A stretch of 64,000 bases of DNA, from the NCBI RefSeq assembly GCF_029626265.1, contig NZ_JARUBN010000001.1, forward strand, positions 6,823,001-6,887,000, written 5' to 3'. Shown one piece after another: positions 38,683-46,105 of this stretch (the first letter of the stretch is position 1; every line of letters starts with the position of its first letter). The notes below the pieces were generated by a model. That model ran no database searches and was not told where the DNA came from. It saw only the letters and a list, made by a program, of their open reading frames with translations. The DNA comes from Micromonospora sp. WMMD1102 (GTDB lineage: Bacteria; Actinomycetota; Actinomycetes; Mycobacteriales; Micromonosporaceae). The position numbers and the translations under genes are program-made.

Positions 38683-39531
38683 ATGGGTACCGCCGGGCTG
38701 CGTCGGGTCGAGCAGATCATGGGTACGCCGATAAGCGTGCAGCTCACCGACCCGCTGCCGCCCCGGCGCCTTGCGGCGCTCGCCGAGCAGACGTTCGACT
38801 GGTTCCGCGAGGTGGACGAGCGGTTCAGCACCTACAAGGAGCACAGCGAGGTCAACCGCTTCCACCGGGGCGAGCTGTCCATCCAGGACTGTTCGGCCGA
38901 CCTGCGGCTGGTGGTCGAGGCCTGCGCCGACCTGTGGCGGGAGACCGACGGCTACTTCGACGCGTACGCCACCGGCCGGTTCGACCCGTCCGGCTATGTG
39001 AAGGGCTGGTCGGTGCAGGTGGCGTCGGACCGGCTGCTGGCGGCCGGCTGCCGGTCGCACTGGATCAACGCGGGCGGGGACATCCGGGCCCGGGGCGGCC
39101 CGCGTCCGGGTGAGCCGTGGCGGATCGGCATCCGGCACCCGTGGCAGGCGGACCAGATCTGCTGGGTACTCGGCGGGAACGACTTCGCGATCGCCACCTC
39201 CGGGACGTACGAGCGGGGCTTCCACGTGGTCGACCCGTACCGGGGTGCTCCGGCCACCGAGCTGACCTCGGTCACCGTGGTCGGCACGGATCTCGGCCGC
39301 ACCGACGCGTACGCCACCGCCGGGGTGGCGATGGGGCAGGCCGGGCTGCGCTGGCTGGCCGATCTGCCGGAGTACGAGGTCGGCATCGTCACCTCCGAGG
39401 AACTCTGCTACCGCACCGACGGCTTCCCGGTGCTGCCGCTCGACCCGGACGCGCCGGGGCCGCCGTCACCGGCGCACTCCGATGTCACCGGCCAGCCCGC
39501 CCACGGCTGGGCCGACGGCCGGCGGAGCTGA
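38683..39531 (+). CDS. apbE: FAD:protein FMN transferase
   Basis: A 282-residue ApbE. Family motifs: VEQIMGTPISVQLTD at the start, FDWFREVDERFSTYKEHSEV (normally FSTYRPDSEVSR), TDGYFDAYATGRFDPSGYVK, KGWSVQ, WINAGGDIRARGG, and the Mg-binding TSGTYERGFHVVDPYRGAPA (TSG.YER.HI.DP.G). The downstream TDAYATAGVAMG is also typical. The enzyme transfers FMN from FAD to Ser/Thr of exported proteins. Here the partner is encoded immediately before it. There is no clear signal peptide, unlike many Gram-negative ApbE lipoproteins. The 3' end is built into a 16-base repeat. Confidence 0.93.
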   Translation: MGTAGLRRVEQIMGTPISVQLTDPLPPRRLAALAEQTFDWFREVDERFSTYKEHSEVNRFHRGELSIQDCSADLRLVVEACADLWRETDGYFDAYATGRFDPSGYVKGWSVQVASDRLLAAGCRSHWINAGGDIRARGGPRPGEPWRIGIRHPWQADQICWVLGGNDFAIATSGTYERGFHVVDPYRGAPATELTSVTVVGTDLGRTDAYATAGVAMGQAGLRWLADLPEYEVGIVTSEELCYRTDGFPVLPLDPDAPGPPSPAHSDVTGQPAHGWADGRRS

Positions 39532-39577
39532 CGGCCGGCGGAGCTGACGGCCGGCGGAGCTGACGGCCGGCGGAGCT
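39514..39577. repeat. 16-base tandem repeat across the apbE stop codon
   Basis: Four perfect copies of GACGGCCGGCGGAGCT run from inside the last codons of apbE past the stop, which lies at the junction of units one and two. A fifth degenerate copy follows. The repeat probably arose by slippage. Confidence 0.92.
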
Positions 39578-39633
39578 GCCGAGGGCGGAGCTGCCGGAAC
39601 GGAACCGGCGGGGAGGAGCCGGCGGGAGCGGGG

Positions 39634-40284
39634 TCAGCCGGGCAGTCGGCCGACGAACCACTCCGCCGCCTCCCGGGCCACCTGGTCCAGGGTGCCGGGT
39701 TCCTCGAAGAGGTGGCTGGCACCGGGCACCACCCGCAGTCGCGCACCGGCGTCGAGGTCGCCAAGCGCCAGGTCGTTGAGCCGCAGTACCTCGTCGTCCA
39801 GGCCGCCGACCAGCAGCAGGGTTCCGGCGCGTACCCGGGGCAGGTCGGCGCCGGCCAAGTCCGGGCGCCCGCCCCGGGAGACGACCGCGTACACCTGGTC
39901 GGGGCGCTGCGCGGCGGCGCGGAGCGCGGCGGCGGCTCCGGTACTCGCCCCGAAGAGCCCGATCGGCAGCCGGCCGGCCGGTTGCGCTGTCGACAGCCAG
40001 TCGACGACGCCGACGAGTCGGTCGGTGAGCAGGCCGATGTCGAAGCGCAGTTCCCCGGTCCGGTCGTCGAGCGCCTCCTCGTCCCGGGTCAGCAGGTCGA
40101 CGAGTACGGTGGCCAGGCCGCTGCGGTTGAGCGCCTCGGCCACCATCCGGTTGCGCGGGCTGTGCCGGGAGCTGCCGCTGCCGTGTGCGAACAGGACGAT
40201 CCCGCGCGCGTCGGCGGGGACGACCAGGTCGCCGACGAGGCGTACCTCCCCGGCCGGAATGGTGGTCTCGGTGGTTCCGTCCAT
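39634..40284 (-). CDS. Alpha/beta hydrolase (dienelactone-hydrolase-like)
   Basis: A 216-residue hydrolase starting at ATG 40284 after AGGAGAGG. VLFAHGSGSSRHSPRN is the oxyanion-loop segment. The nucleophile is Ser in GLFGASTGAAAALRAA, Asp is in LLLVGGLDDEVL and His in VPGASHLFEEPG. The size and sequence fit the phosphoribosyltransferase-associated or dienelactone hydrolase group often seen in stress loci. The substrate is unknown. Confidence 0.85.
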   Translation of the reverse strand: MDGTTETTIPAGEVRLVGDLVVPADARGIVLFAHGSGSSRHSPRNRMVAEALNRSGLATVLVDLLTRDEEALDDRTGELRFDIGLLTDRLVGVVDWLSTAQPAGRLPIGLFGASTGAAAALRAAAQRPDQVYAVVSRGGRPDLAGADLPRVRAGTLLLVGGLDDEVLRLNDLALGDLDAGARLRVVPGASHLFEEPGTLDQVAREAAEWFVGRLPG

Positions 40285-40367
40285 CGGCTGCCTCTCCTGC
40301 CTGTCGCCGGGCGCGTTCGGCCGCGTACCACCGACCCGCCGCTCCGTCGGTCCCACCCGGCGCCTCC

Positions 40368-40415
40368 GGTCCGGTTTCAGCCGGCGGTTTCGGTCCGGTC
40401 TCAGCCGGCGGTTTC
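40368..40415. repeat. 24-base tandem duplication
   Basis: Two adjacent 24-base units starting GGTCCGGT differ at one base and lie upstream of the hydrolase start. The 278-base interval 40285-40562 otherwise holds only the promoters of two divergent genes. Confidence 0.85.
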
Positions 40416-40562
40416 GTCCGGCTTACCCGCCGGTGCCCGGGTCAACCACCCGGCCGCCCCGGAACGGGGTTTGCGGCTGCCTGACCGGGGAAGGCCACCG
40501 CAGCATCCGACTAGACGCCGGCCGGCCGCCGTGCCGACCGGCGGAGGAACGGAAGGGGCGCT

Positions 40563-40766
40563 ATGGCCCGCCACAAATCCGGCAAGGCGAAGTCCAGCTC
40601 GGCCCGGACCGACGACGCGGGGCAGCAGGCCCCCGACCGGAGCGAATGGGCGGACGAGGCGGCCAAGGCGAGGTCGCTCGACGACCCGCGCCGGATGCCG
40701 CCGCGCGACGCGGTAGGCATGCCGTCCAGCGGCGAGCGGTACTCGGAGGATCCGCGCGACCACTGA
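40563..40766 (+). CDS. Small hydrophilic hypothetical protein
   Basis: A 67-residue, highly charged, probably disordered protein (MARHKSGKAKSSSARTDDAG, SGERYSEDPRDH). GGAACGGAAGGGG precedes the ATG, and a strong T-tailed terminator follows the gene, both of which argue that it is real. I do not recognise it. Its composition resembles small actinobacterial stress-type peptides, but nothing firmer can be said. Confidence 0.6.
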   Translation: MARHKSGKAKSSSARTDDAGQQAPDRSEWADEAAKARSLDDPRRMPPRDAVGMPSSGERYSEDPRDH

Positions 40767-40811
40767 CCGGGCGACGGCAGCCCGGCACGAACCGATCGAC
40801 GATCCGCTGTC

Positions 40812-40866
40812 AGATCCTTGGAGACCCGTGGTCAGTCTCGACCATGAGTCTCCAAGGATCTTTTTG
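40812..40866 (+). terminator. Rho-independent terminator with T-tail
   Basis: Arms AGATCCTTGGAGAC (40812-40825) and its exact complement (40848-40861) enclose a second small stem (TGGTC/GACCA). Five T follow. This is the only canonical U-tailed terminator that I see in the window. Confidence 0.92.
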
Positions 40867-40874
40867 CAGCAATA

Positions 40875-40910
40875 TCAGTGTTGACTTAATTAAGTTATAG
40901 CTGACATAGT
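40875..40910 (+). promoter_or_regulatory. AT-rich promoter and operator of the ArsR/SRPBCC operon, leaderless
   Basis: TTGACT (40881-40886) and CATAGT (40905-40910) are 18 bases apart, and the GTG at 40917 begins seven bases after the -10, implying a leaderless message. The spacer holds the perfect palindrome CTTAATTAAG, centred in a 30-base imperfect dyad (TCAG to CTGA, 40875-40904, 11 of 15 pairs). It is the most AT-rich spot in the window and looks like an ArsR-type operator. Confidence 0.7.
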
Positions 40911-40916
40911 TCCCGG

Positions 40917-41135
40917 GTGCACACGTTCGACACCCCCGCGCGCCGGGGCGGGCCGACAGCGGTCAGCCGGGAGATCGGCAGCTGGCTGGAACGCCTCCGG
41001 CTGTTCTGGAGCCAGCGCCTCGACGCGCTGGCCGGCGAACTCGCCCGCCGTGAAGGCGAACGCCCCGAACAGCACGTCACCGGCGCGGACACCGCCGGAA
41101 CACCGGACCAGCCCGTCAACGAGGAGAACCCGTGA
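40917..41135 (+). pseudogene. ArsR-family regulator with its DNA-binding domain deleted
   Basis: A 72-residue frame starting at GTG 40917. It opens MHTFDTPA, like ArsR regulators paired with SRPBCC proteins (MHxFDVLGDPVRRRILELL). It then jumps to IGSWLERLRLFWSQRLDALA and GELARREGER, which is the C-terminal dimerisation helix of the same family (normally residues 75-105). The whole winged helix, about 65 residues, is missing, while the reading frame, the promoter/operator and the overlap with the next gene (GTGA) are kept. Either it is a dead remnant that still supports coupled translation of the next gene, or a small dimerising peptide. The operator would no longer be bound by it. Confidence 0.65.
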
Positions 41136-41785
41136 TCGACATCGTCAACCAGATCAACGCCACCCAGCGGGAGATAGGCAACCAGGCGGTCACCGGCGGA
41201 CCGGGGCGGTCGGTGCTGCTCCGCCGGAGCTACGACGCCCCGGTCGAGGACGTCTGGCACGCCTGCACCGACCCGGAGCGGCTCGGCCGATGGCTCGGCG
41301 TGGTCGAGGGCAACCTCCGGGTCGGCGGCAGGTTCCAGCTCAAGGAGAACGCCGGTGGCGAGATCCTGCGCTGCGAGGAACCCCGGCTGCTCAAGGTCAC
41401 CTGGCTCTTCGGCGAGGGCATGCCGACCGAGGTGGAGGTACGACTGTCACCCGGCGAGGACGGCCGGACCCTCTTCGAGCTGGAACACGCCTCACCGGCC
41501 CAGATCGTCGACGAACTCGTCAACACCTACGGTCCGGGCGGCACGATCGGCATCGGCGTCGGTTGGGACCTCGCGCTGCTCGGCCTCGACCTCTTCCTGC
41601 GCGACGTCGAATTCGATCCCGCCAGCTGGCAGCACACCCCCGAGGCAAGGGACTTCGCCACCCGCGGCTGCCACGCCTGGGGACGGGCGGTCCAGGTCGC
41701 CTGGGGGACGAGTGACGACGACGTCGCCACCGCCGTCGCGTTCGCGACGCAGCACTTCGTCCCCGAGACCGACAGCGCCGGCTGA
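41132..41785 (+). CDS. SRPBCC (AHSA1-like) domain protein
   Basis: A 217-residue START-fold protein. LLRRSYDAPVEDVWHACTDP, ERLGRWLGVVEGNLRVGGRF, EILRCEEPRLLKVTWLFGEG and GIGVGWDLALLGLDLFL are the usual segments of AHSA1-like proteins encoded with ArsR regulators. The start GTG overlaps the stop of the ArsR remnant by four bases. The function is unknown. In related operons the SRPBCC protein is repressed by the ArsR partner, so loss of the partner's DNA-binding domain could leave this gene constitutively on (inference). Confidence 0.88.
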   Translation: MIDIVNQINATQREIGNQAVTGGPGRSVLLRRSYDAPVEDVWHACTDPERLGRWLGVVEGNLRVGGRFQLKENAGGEILRCEEPRLLKVTWLFGEGMPTEVEVRLSPGEDGRTLFELEHASPAQIVDELVNTYGPGGTIGIGVGWDLALLGLDLFLRDVEFDPASWQHTPEARDFATRGCHAWGRAVQVAWGTSDDDVATAVAFATQHFVPETDSAG

Positions 41786-41837
41786 CGGCCCCCGTCGCCC
41801 GGTGGGCGAATGAGCACAGCACAATCAGGAGGTGCCG

Positions 41838-42509
41838 ATGACCGAGCCGGGAGTGCCCGAGGTGATGGCCGAGCTGGCCGCGTTGGACGACCCGAAGATG
41901 CGCGAGGCGAACGAGAGACACGGTGACGACCACGGGGTGAACCTCGGCCAGCTGCGCGCGCTGGCCAAGCAGCTGAAGACGCAGCAGGACCTCGCCCGCC
42001 AGCTCTGGCGGACGGAGGACACCGCGGCCAGGCTGCTGGCGCTGCTGATCTGCCGCCCGAAGGCGTTCGACCGTGCCGAACTCGACACCATGCTGCGGCA
42101 GGCGCGCACGCCCAAGGTGCACGACTGGCTGGTCAACTACGTGGTGAAGAAGAACCCGCACGCCGAGGAGCTGCGGCTGACCTGGTTCGCCGACCCGGAT
42201 CCGGTGGTCGCCAGCGCCGGTTGGGCCCTGACCAGCGAGCGGGTGGCGAAGAAGCCGGAGGGGCTCGACCTGCGCGGACTGCTCGACACCATCGAGGCGG
42301 AGATGAGGGACGCCCCGGATCGTCTCCAGTGGGCGATGAACAGCTGCTTGGCCCAGATCGGCATCGACCACCCCGGACACCGCGCCCGGGCGATCGACAT
42401 CGGCGAGCGCCTACAGGTGCTCAAGGACTACCCGACGTCGCCCGGCTGCACGTCCCCGTACGCGCCCGTCTGGATCGGGGAGATGGTGCGCCGGCAGCGG
42501 GGCGGCTGA
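41838..42509 (+). CDS. DNA alkylation repair protein (AlkD-like HEAT fold)
   Basis: A 223-residue all-helical protein starting at ATG 41838, five bases after AGGAGG. EVMAELAALDDPKMREANER, NLGQLRALAKQLKTQQDLAR, VHDWLVNYVVKKNPHAEELR and DRLQWAMNSCLAQIGIDH fit the PF08713 family, HEAT-repeat glycosylases that remove alkylated bases. The AlkD catalytic Trp/Asp/Arg arrangement cannot be confirmed by eye, and some family members lack glycosylase activity. Confidence 0.8.
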   Translation: MTEPGVPEVMAELAALDDPKMREANERHGDDHGVNLGQLRALAKQLKTQQDLARQLWRTEDTAARLLALLICRPKAFDRAELDTMLRQARTPKVHDWLVNYVVKKNPHAEELRLTWFADPDPVVASAGWALTSERVAKKPEGLDLRGLLDTIEAEMRDAPDRLQWAMNSCLAQIGIDHPGHRARAIDIGERLQVLKDYPTSPGCTSPYAPVWIGEMVRRQRGG

Positions 42510-42597
42510 CCCGGGGGGCACAAATTCCACGCCGGACTCCGCCGAATCCATGAATCGACCCGGTTGACCAGGTAGTCTGACTCCGGTTCCGCCCGGT

Positions 42598-42747
42598 GGC
42601 GCACCCCTCCGCGCCGGCGTGACCGCCGCCGAGTCACCCGTCAGGGTGAGCCGGGGACCCAGGTAGGTGGGGTGAGTCCGCAACCGCGGTAGGGGCTTGT
42701 TCCGTCCCGAACCCGTCAGCTAACCCGGTAGGCGGGCGACGGAGGGA
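42598..42747 (+). promoter_or_regulatory. Cyclic di-AMP riboswitch (ydaO/yuaA type)
   Basis: The leader contains the conserved blocks of the actinobacterial ydaO/yuaA class in order: GAGTCACCCG, CCGGGGACCCAGGTAGG, GGGGTGAGTCCGC, ACCGCGGTAGGGGC, and AACCCGTCAGCTAACCCGGT followed by AGGCGG. It ends immediately before the start of a secreted wall-hydrolase gene. In actinomycetes this class switches off resuscitation-factor and peptidase genes when c-di-AMP is high, so the context fits. A -35-like TTGACC at 42564 and TAGTCT at 42573 lie upstream. Confidence 0.92.
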
Positions 42748-42752
42748 CATGC

Positions 42753-43781
42753 ATGACGGGATCCACCCGCCGGCGGCTGCCGCTGGCCCTGGCCCTGATC
42801 GCCACGTTCGGCGCGCTCACCGGGGCGGCGCTCCGGCCGGACGTCGCGGAGGCGAACAGCCCCGCCGCACTCGGCGACGAGGGCGACACACCACTCTTAC
42901 GCGACGTGCTCGAATCCACCGGCCGAGGCTACCTACAGGCGAAGAACGCGCTGGCCAACGCCAAGGCCCGGCAGGCGAAGATCGCCGCCGAGCTGCGCCG
43001 GGTGGAGGCACGGATCGCGGAGCTGCGCCCCCGGGTCGAGGAGGTGGCCCGGACGGCGTACCGGACGGGTCGGATCGGCCCGGTGCTGGCCCTCCTGCAC
43101 AGCAGCTCGGCCGACGAGCTGCTGGAGCGCGCCCGTCGGCTGGAGGCGGTGGCGCTGCAGGACGACGACGCGCTGCGCGCGCTCGGCGAGGCTCGGGAGC
43201 GGGCCACCCGGGCGAAGCGGGCGCTGGACGCCCAGGTCGTCGAGGAGCGCCGGCAGCTCGCCATCATGCTGCGGCAGAAGCAGGCCGCCGAGCGGGCCCT
43301 GGCCCAGGTCGGCGGGGCCTCCACCGGAGGATTCGTCAACGCCAGCTCGCCGCTGGCCCGGCCGGCGCCACGGGCCGGCGACGGCTCCTGGCCGCCGCAG
43401 TCGTGCAGCCGGCCCGACCCGACCACCACCGGCTGCGTCACGCCGCGAACCCTGCACGCCTTCGCCGAGGCGCGCCAGGCCGGCTTCACCAGGTTCGCCG
43501 GCTGCTACCGCTCCGGCGGCCCGTACGAGCACCCGAAGGGGCGGGCCTGCGACTTCTCCGCCGAGCCGGGCGGGTTCCGTGGCGCCGCCAGCGGAGCCGA
43601 CCGCACCTACGGCAACAATCTCGCCGCGTTCTTCGTCCGCAACGCCGACCGGATCGGCGTGCTCTACGTGATCTGGTACCGGCAGATCTGGTTACCGACC
43701 ACCGGCTGGAAGTCGTACGGCGGGGCGCGCGGCGACCCGTCCAGCGACCACACCAACCACGTGCACCTGTCGCTGGTCTGA
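42753..43781 (+). CDS. Secreted coiled-coil protein with M15-like peptidase domain
   Basis: A 342-residue exported protein. A signal peptide (RRRLPLALALIATFGALTGA) is followed by a PcsB/RipA-type coiled coil (about 55-190: NALANAKARQAKIAAELRRV, RAKRALDAQVVEERRQLAIM). A short linker leads to a C-terminal domain (about 215-342). That domain carries a zinc-site pattern like the D,D-peptidase M15 family, HPKGRACDFS (HxxGxAxD) and a final SDHTNHVHLSL. It is probably a peptidoglycan hydrolase or a regulator of one. The c-di-AMP riboswitch in its leader ties it to envelope and osmotic homeostasis. Confidence 0.85.
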   Translation: MTGSTRRRLPLALALIATFGALTGAALRPDVAEANSPAALGDEGDTPLLRDVLESTGRGYLQAKNALANAKARQAKIAAELRRVEARIAELRPRVEEVARTAYRTGRIGPVLALLHSSSADELLERARRLEAVALQDDDALRALGEARERATRAKRALDAQVVEERRQLAIMLRQKQAAERALAQVGGASTGGFVNASSPLARPAPRAGDGSWPPQSCSRPDPTTTGCVTPRTLHAFAEARQAGFTRFAGCYRSGGPYEHPKGRACDFSAEPGGFRGAASGADRTYGNNLAAFFVRNADRIGVLYVIWYRQIWLPTTGWKSYGGARGDPSSDHTNHVHLSLV

Positions 43782-43825
43782 CGCCCCGGGAGAACAGCCC
43801 CGGGAGACAAGCCCCGGCCAGGTTG

Positions 43826-45961
43826 TCACGGTGTGCTGGCGTCGCGATGGGTCACCTGGTAGGTGGCATCGACCGCATCGGTCTCCAGCAGCACCGTCAG
43901 CAGGCCGTCCGGCAGCGTGCAGGTGAGGGTGCGGTCGGCCGACGGGCTGAGGGTGTAGCAGTGCCGGATCCCGCTCTCGTCGAAGATCGAGATCGTCGCG
44001 TCGCCGGTCCCCGAGATGCGCTGGTAGCGGAACGCCTCGCGCACCGCGTGCTGGTCGGCCGGCACCGTGAAGCAGAACCCGAACCGCTCGCTGCCACTGG
44101 TGACCGTCAGGCCCGCCGGGTCGCGGGTCAGGACCGGGCAGGACGGCGGGGCGGCCACCCGCCGGAAGGCGAGCTGGTAGTCACCGGTCGGCTCCCCGCT
44201 CGCCTGGTTGTCGGCCACCACGAAGAACGGCGCGGTGCCGGTGAGCTCGCAGGAGTACTGGTAGAGCTGGAAGGCGTCACAGACGTAGCCACCCGTGGCG
44301 TCGAACACCGTCAGTTGGGGGTTCGCCACCCCGGCCGCGTCGCCCGGGGTCAGCCGTACCACCTTGGAGCCGGCGGCGCTGGGCAGTTCGAAGCAGTCGA
44401 CCTCGCCCACCACGCCGAACTGTCCATGCTGGACCGTGCCGTCGTCACCGGCCGTGGCGCAGCCGGACGGGGCGACCGGGAGGAACGAAACCGCGTAACT
44501 GACGTCGTTGTCGACGATCGATCCCGGCGAGGAGCCGACCACCAGGGTGTACCGGCCGGCGGCGGGGAACTGGCAGTACGGCCAACCGGGGCAGACCGTC
44601 GTCCCGGTCCCGGTGCTGTCGACGATCCAGGCGGACACCTCGTTGTAGACGGTCGGCGCCACGAAGGTCAGGATCCGGTCACCGGCACGGCCCCGGAACG
44701 GCTGGCACTGGGTACCCACCGGCGACAGTTGCCGTACCGAGAGGGTCGGGCCGGTCCACTCCGTTCCGGTCGCCGGCGCGCAGCCCGCGTTGCGGATCAG
44801 CGCGGTCACCGCCACCTGGTAGGACTTCTCGTCCCAGGTCTGGCTACGCACGACCAGCGTGTAGTCACCGACCGTCGGCAGCGCACATGCGCGGCTCTGC
44901 GAGTACTGGTCGCAGATCTTTGCTCCGGCGTCGTCGTAGAGGTCCCACCAGAGGAGCTGGCTGTCGGCGATCCGCACCAGGACCGGGCCGGCCGCGCTGG
45001 TACGGATCTTGTGGCAGGCGAGGTCTCCGTCGAACCGCACGATGCCGGTACCGGTGTTGTCGCCCGGATCGCCGAACGCGGCGGGCCGGAGCAGCGGGCA
45101 TCCGGCCGACTGGGACAGCCGGGACATCCGCAGCGTGTACGTGGCCTCGGCACCGTAGAGCTGGGTGAGGAAGAAGCGGTAGGGGCCCGCGCTGTCGAGC
45201 CGGCACTCCGTCGTATCGGCGATCGGACAGACCGGCTGCGAGTTGGCATCGAGTATCGCGCCGCGCACGCTGTGTCCGAGCGCCCGCAGCTGCAAGACGC
45301 TGCCGACCGGTTGGTTGAACCGGTAGCAGTGCCCCGCCGAACCGTTCGGCAACGTGGCAGTGATGCCGGGTGACGCGAACGAGAAGAAGGCGTTGGGCAA
45401 CTGGGTGCAGGAGGACGGCGTCTTCAGCGAGTCGACGGCCACGGTGTAGTCGTTGGTGCCGCCCCAGTCGACCGTCACGGTGATCGTGTAGGTGCCGACC
45501 GCGCCCAGCTGGCACTGCGAGGAGGACCACAGATAGCAGGCGTGGGTACCGTCGGGCGCCGTGACGGCGGCGTGCACCGGTTCGCCGTCGCCCTCGTGGA
45601 AGGTCGCGTAGAGGACGTCACCGTTGCGCTGCGTCGTCACGGTGTAGAGGTGCCGCTCGTCGCCGCTGATCGACGGGCAGGTGACGATCTGCCCGAAGGG
45701 CAACGACCCGCCGCACGGCTCGGCGCCGGCCTTCGGCGCCGCCTTGGCCGGCGTGACCGCGACCGGAGTCGGCGTGGCCGCGACCGGCGATGGCGCGGCA
45801 GCGGACGCGGTCGGGGAGGCCGCGGCCCCTGGCGTGGGCGTCGTGGCCTGGGCCGCCGCGGGCGCGGCAAGACCGGCGGAGAGTACCGCCAGTGTCGCGG
45901 CGAGCGCCGCCCAGCCGGTGCGGTGGAAGGATTTCGGACGCATGGCATCGACGTGACCCAC
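43826..45961 (-). CDS. Secreted protein of six tandem four-cysteine modules
   Basis: A 711-residue protein from GTG 45961 (or ATG 45943). A signal peptide (about 1-38) and a Pro/Thr/Ala linker (about 38-80) precede six modules of about 102-107 residues, starting at C83, C185, C288, C394, C501 and C608. Each has exactly four cysteines: the first opens the module, the second lies 12-28 residues on (HCYRF, ACHKI, DCFEL), the third sits in a VC/ICD-type turn, and the fourth, 6-13 residues later, is followed by L/F and GxYxLxV. The fold looks like a bacterial pre-peptidase-C-type beta sandwich. I know of no characterised homologue. It may be a wall or matrix protein. Confidence 0.8.
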   Translation of the reverse strand: MGHVDAMRPKSFHRTGWAALAATLAVLSAGLAAPAAAQATTPTPGAAASPTASAAAPSPVAATPTPVAVTPAKAAPKAGAEPCGGSLPFGQIVTCPSISGDERHLYTVTTQRNGDVLYATFHEGDGEPVHAAVTAPDGTHACYLWSSSQCQLGAVGTYTITVTVDWGGTNDYTVAVDSLKTPSSCTQLPNAFFSFASPGITATLPNGSAGHCYRFNQPVGSVLQLRALGHSVRGAILDANSQPVCPIADTTECRLDSAGPYRFFLTQLYGAEATYTLRMSRLSQSAGCPLLRPAAFGDPGDNTGTGIVRFDGDLACHKIRTSAAGPVLVRIADSQLLWWDLYDDAGAKICDQYSQSRACALPTVGDYTLVVRSQTWDEKSYQVAVTALIRNAGCAPATGTEWTGPTLSVRQLSPVGTQCQPFRGRAGDRILTFVAPTVYNEVSAWIVDSTGTGTTVCPGWPYCQFPAAGRYTLVVGSSPGSIVDNDVSYAVSFLPVAPSGCATAGDDGTVQHGQFGVVGEVDCFELPSAAGSKVVRLTPGDAAGVANPQLTVFDATGGYVCDAFQLYQYSCELTGTAPFFVVADNQASGEPTGDYQLAFRRVAAPPSCPVLTRDPAGLTVTSGSERFGFCFTVPADQHAVREAFRYQRISGTGDATISIFDESGIRHCYTLSPSADRTLTCTLPDGLLTVLLETDAVDATYQVTHRDASTP

Positions 45962-46105
45962 AGCAAACCCCCGTTACCCTCCGTCAAAATGCAGAGTCAC
46001 AGGATTTTGCCATGTAGATATATCACTCGACAGTCCTCATTCGGACGCCGATGTCTGGCGCGGCGGCCAAGACCTCCGGCCAGGCGGACCGTCGGGATAG
46101 GACGG

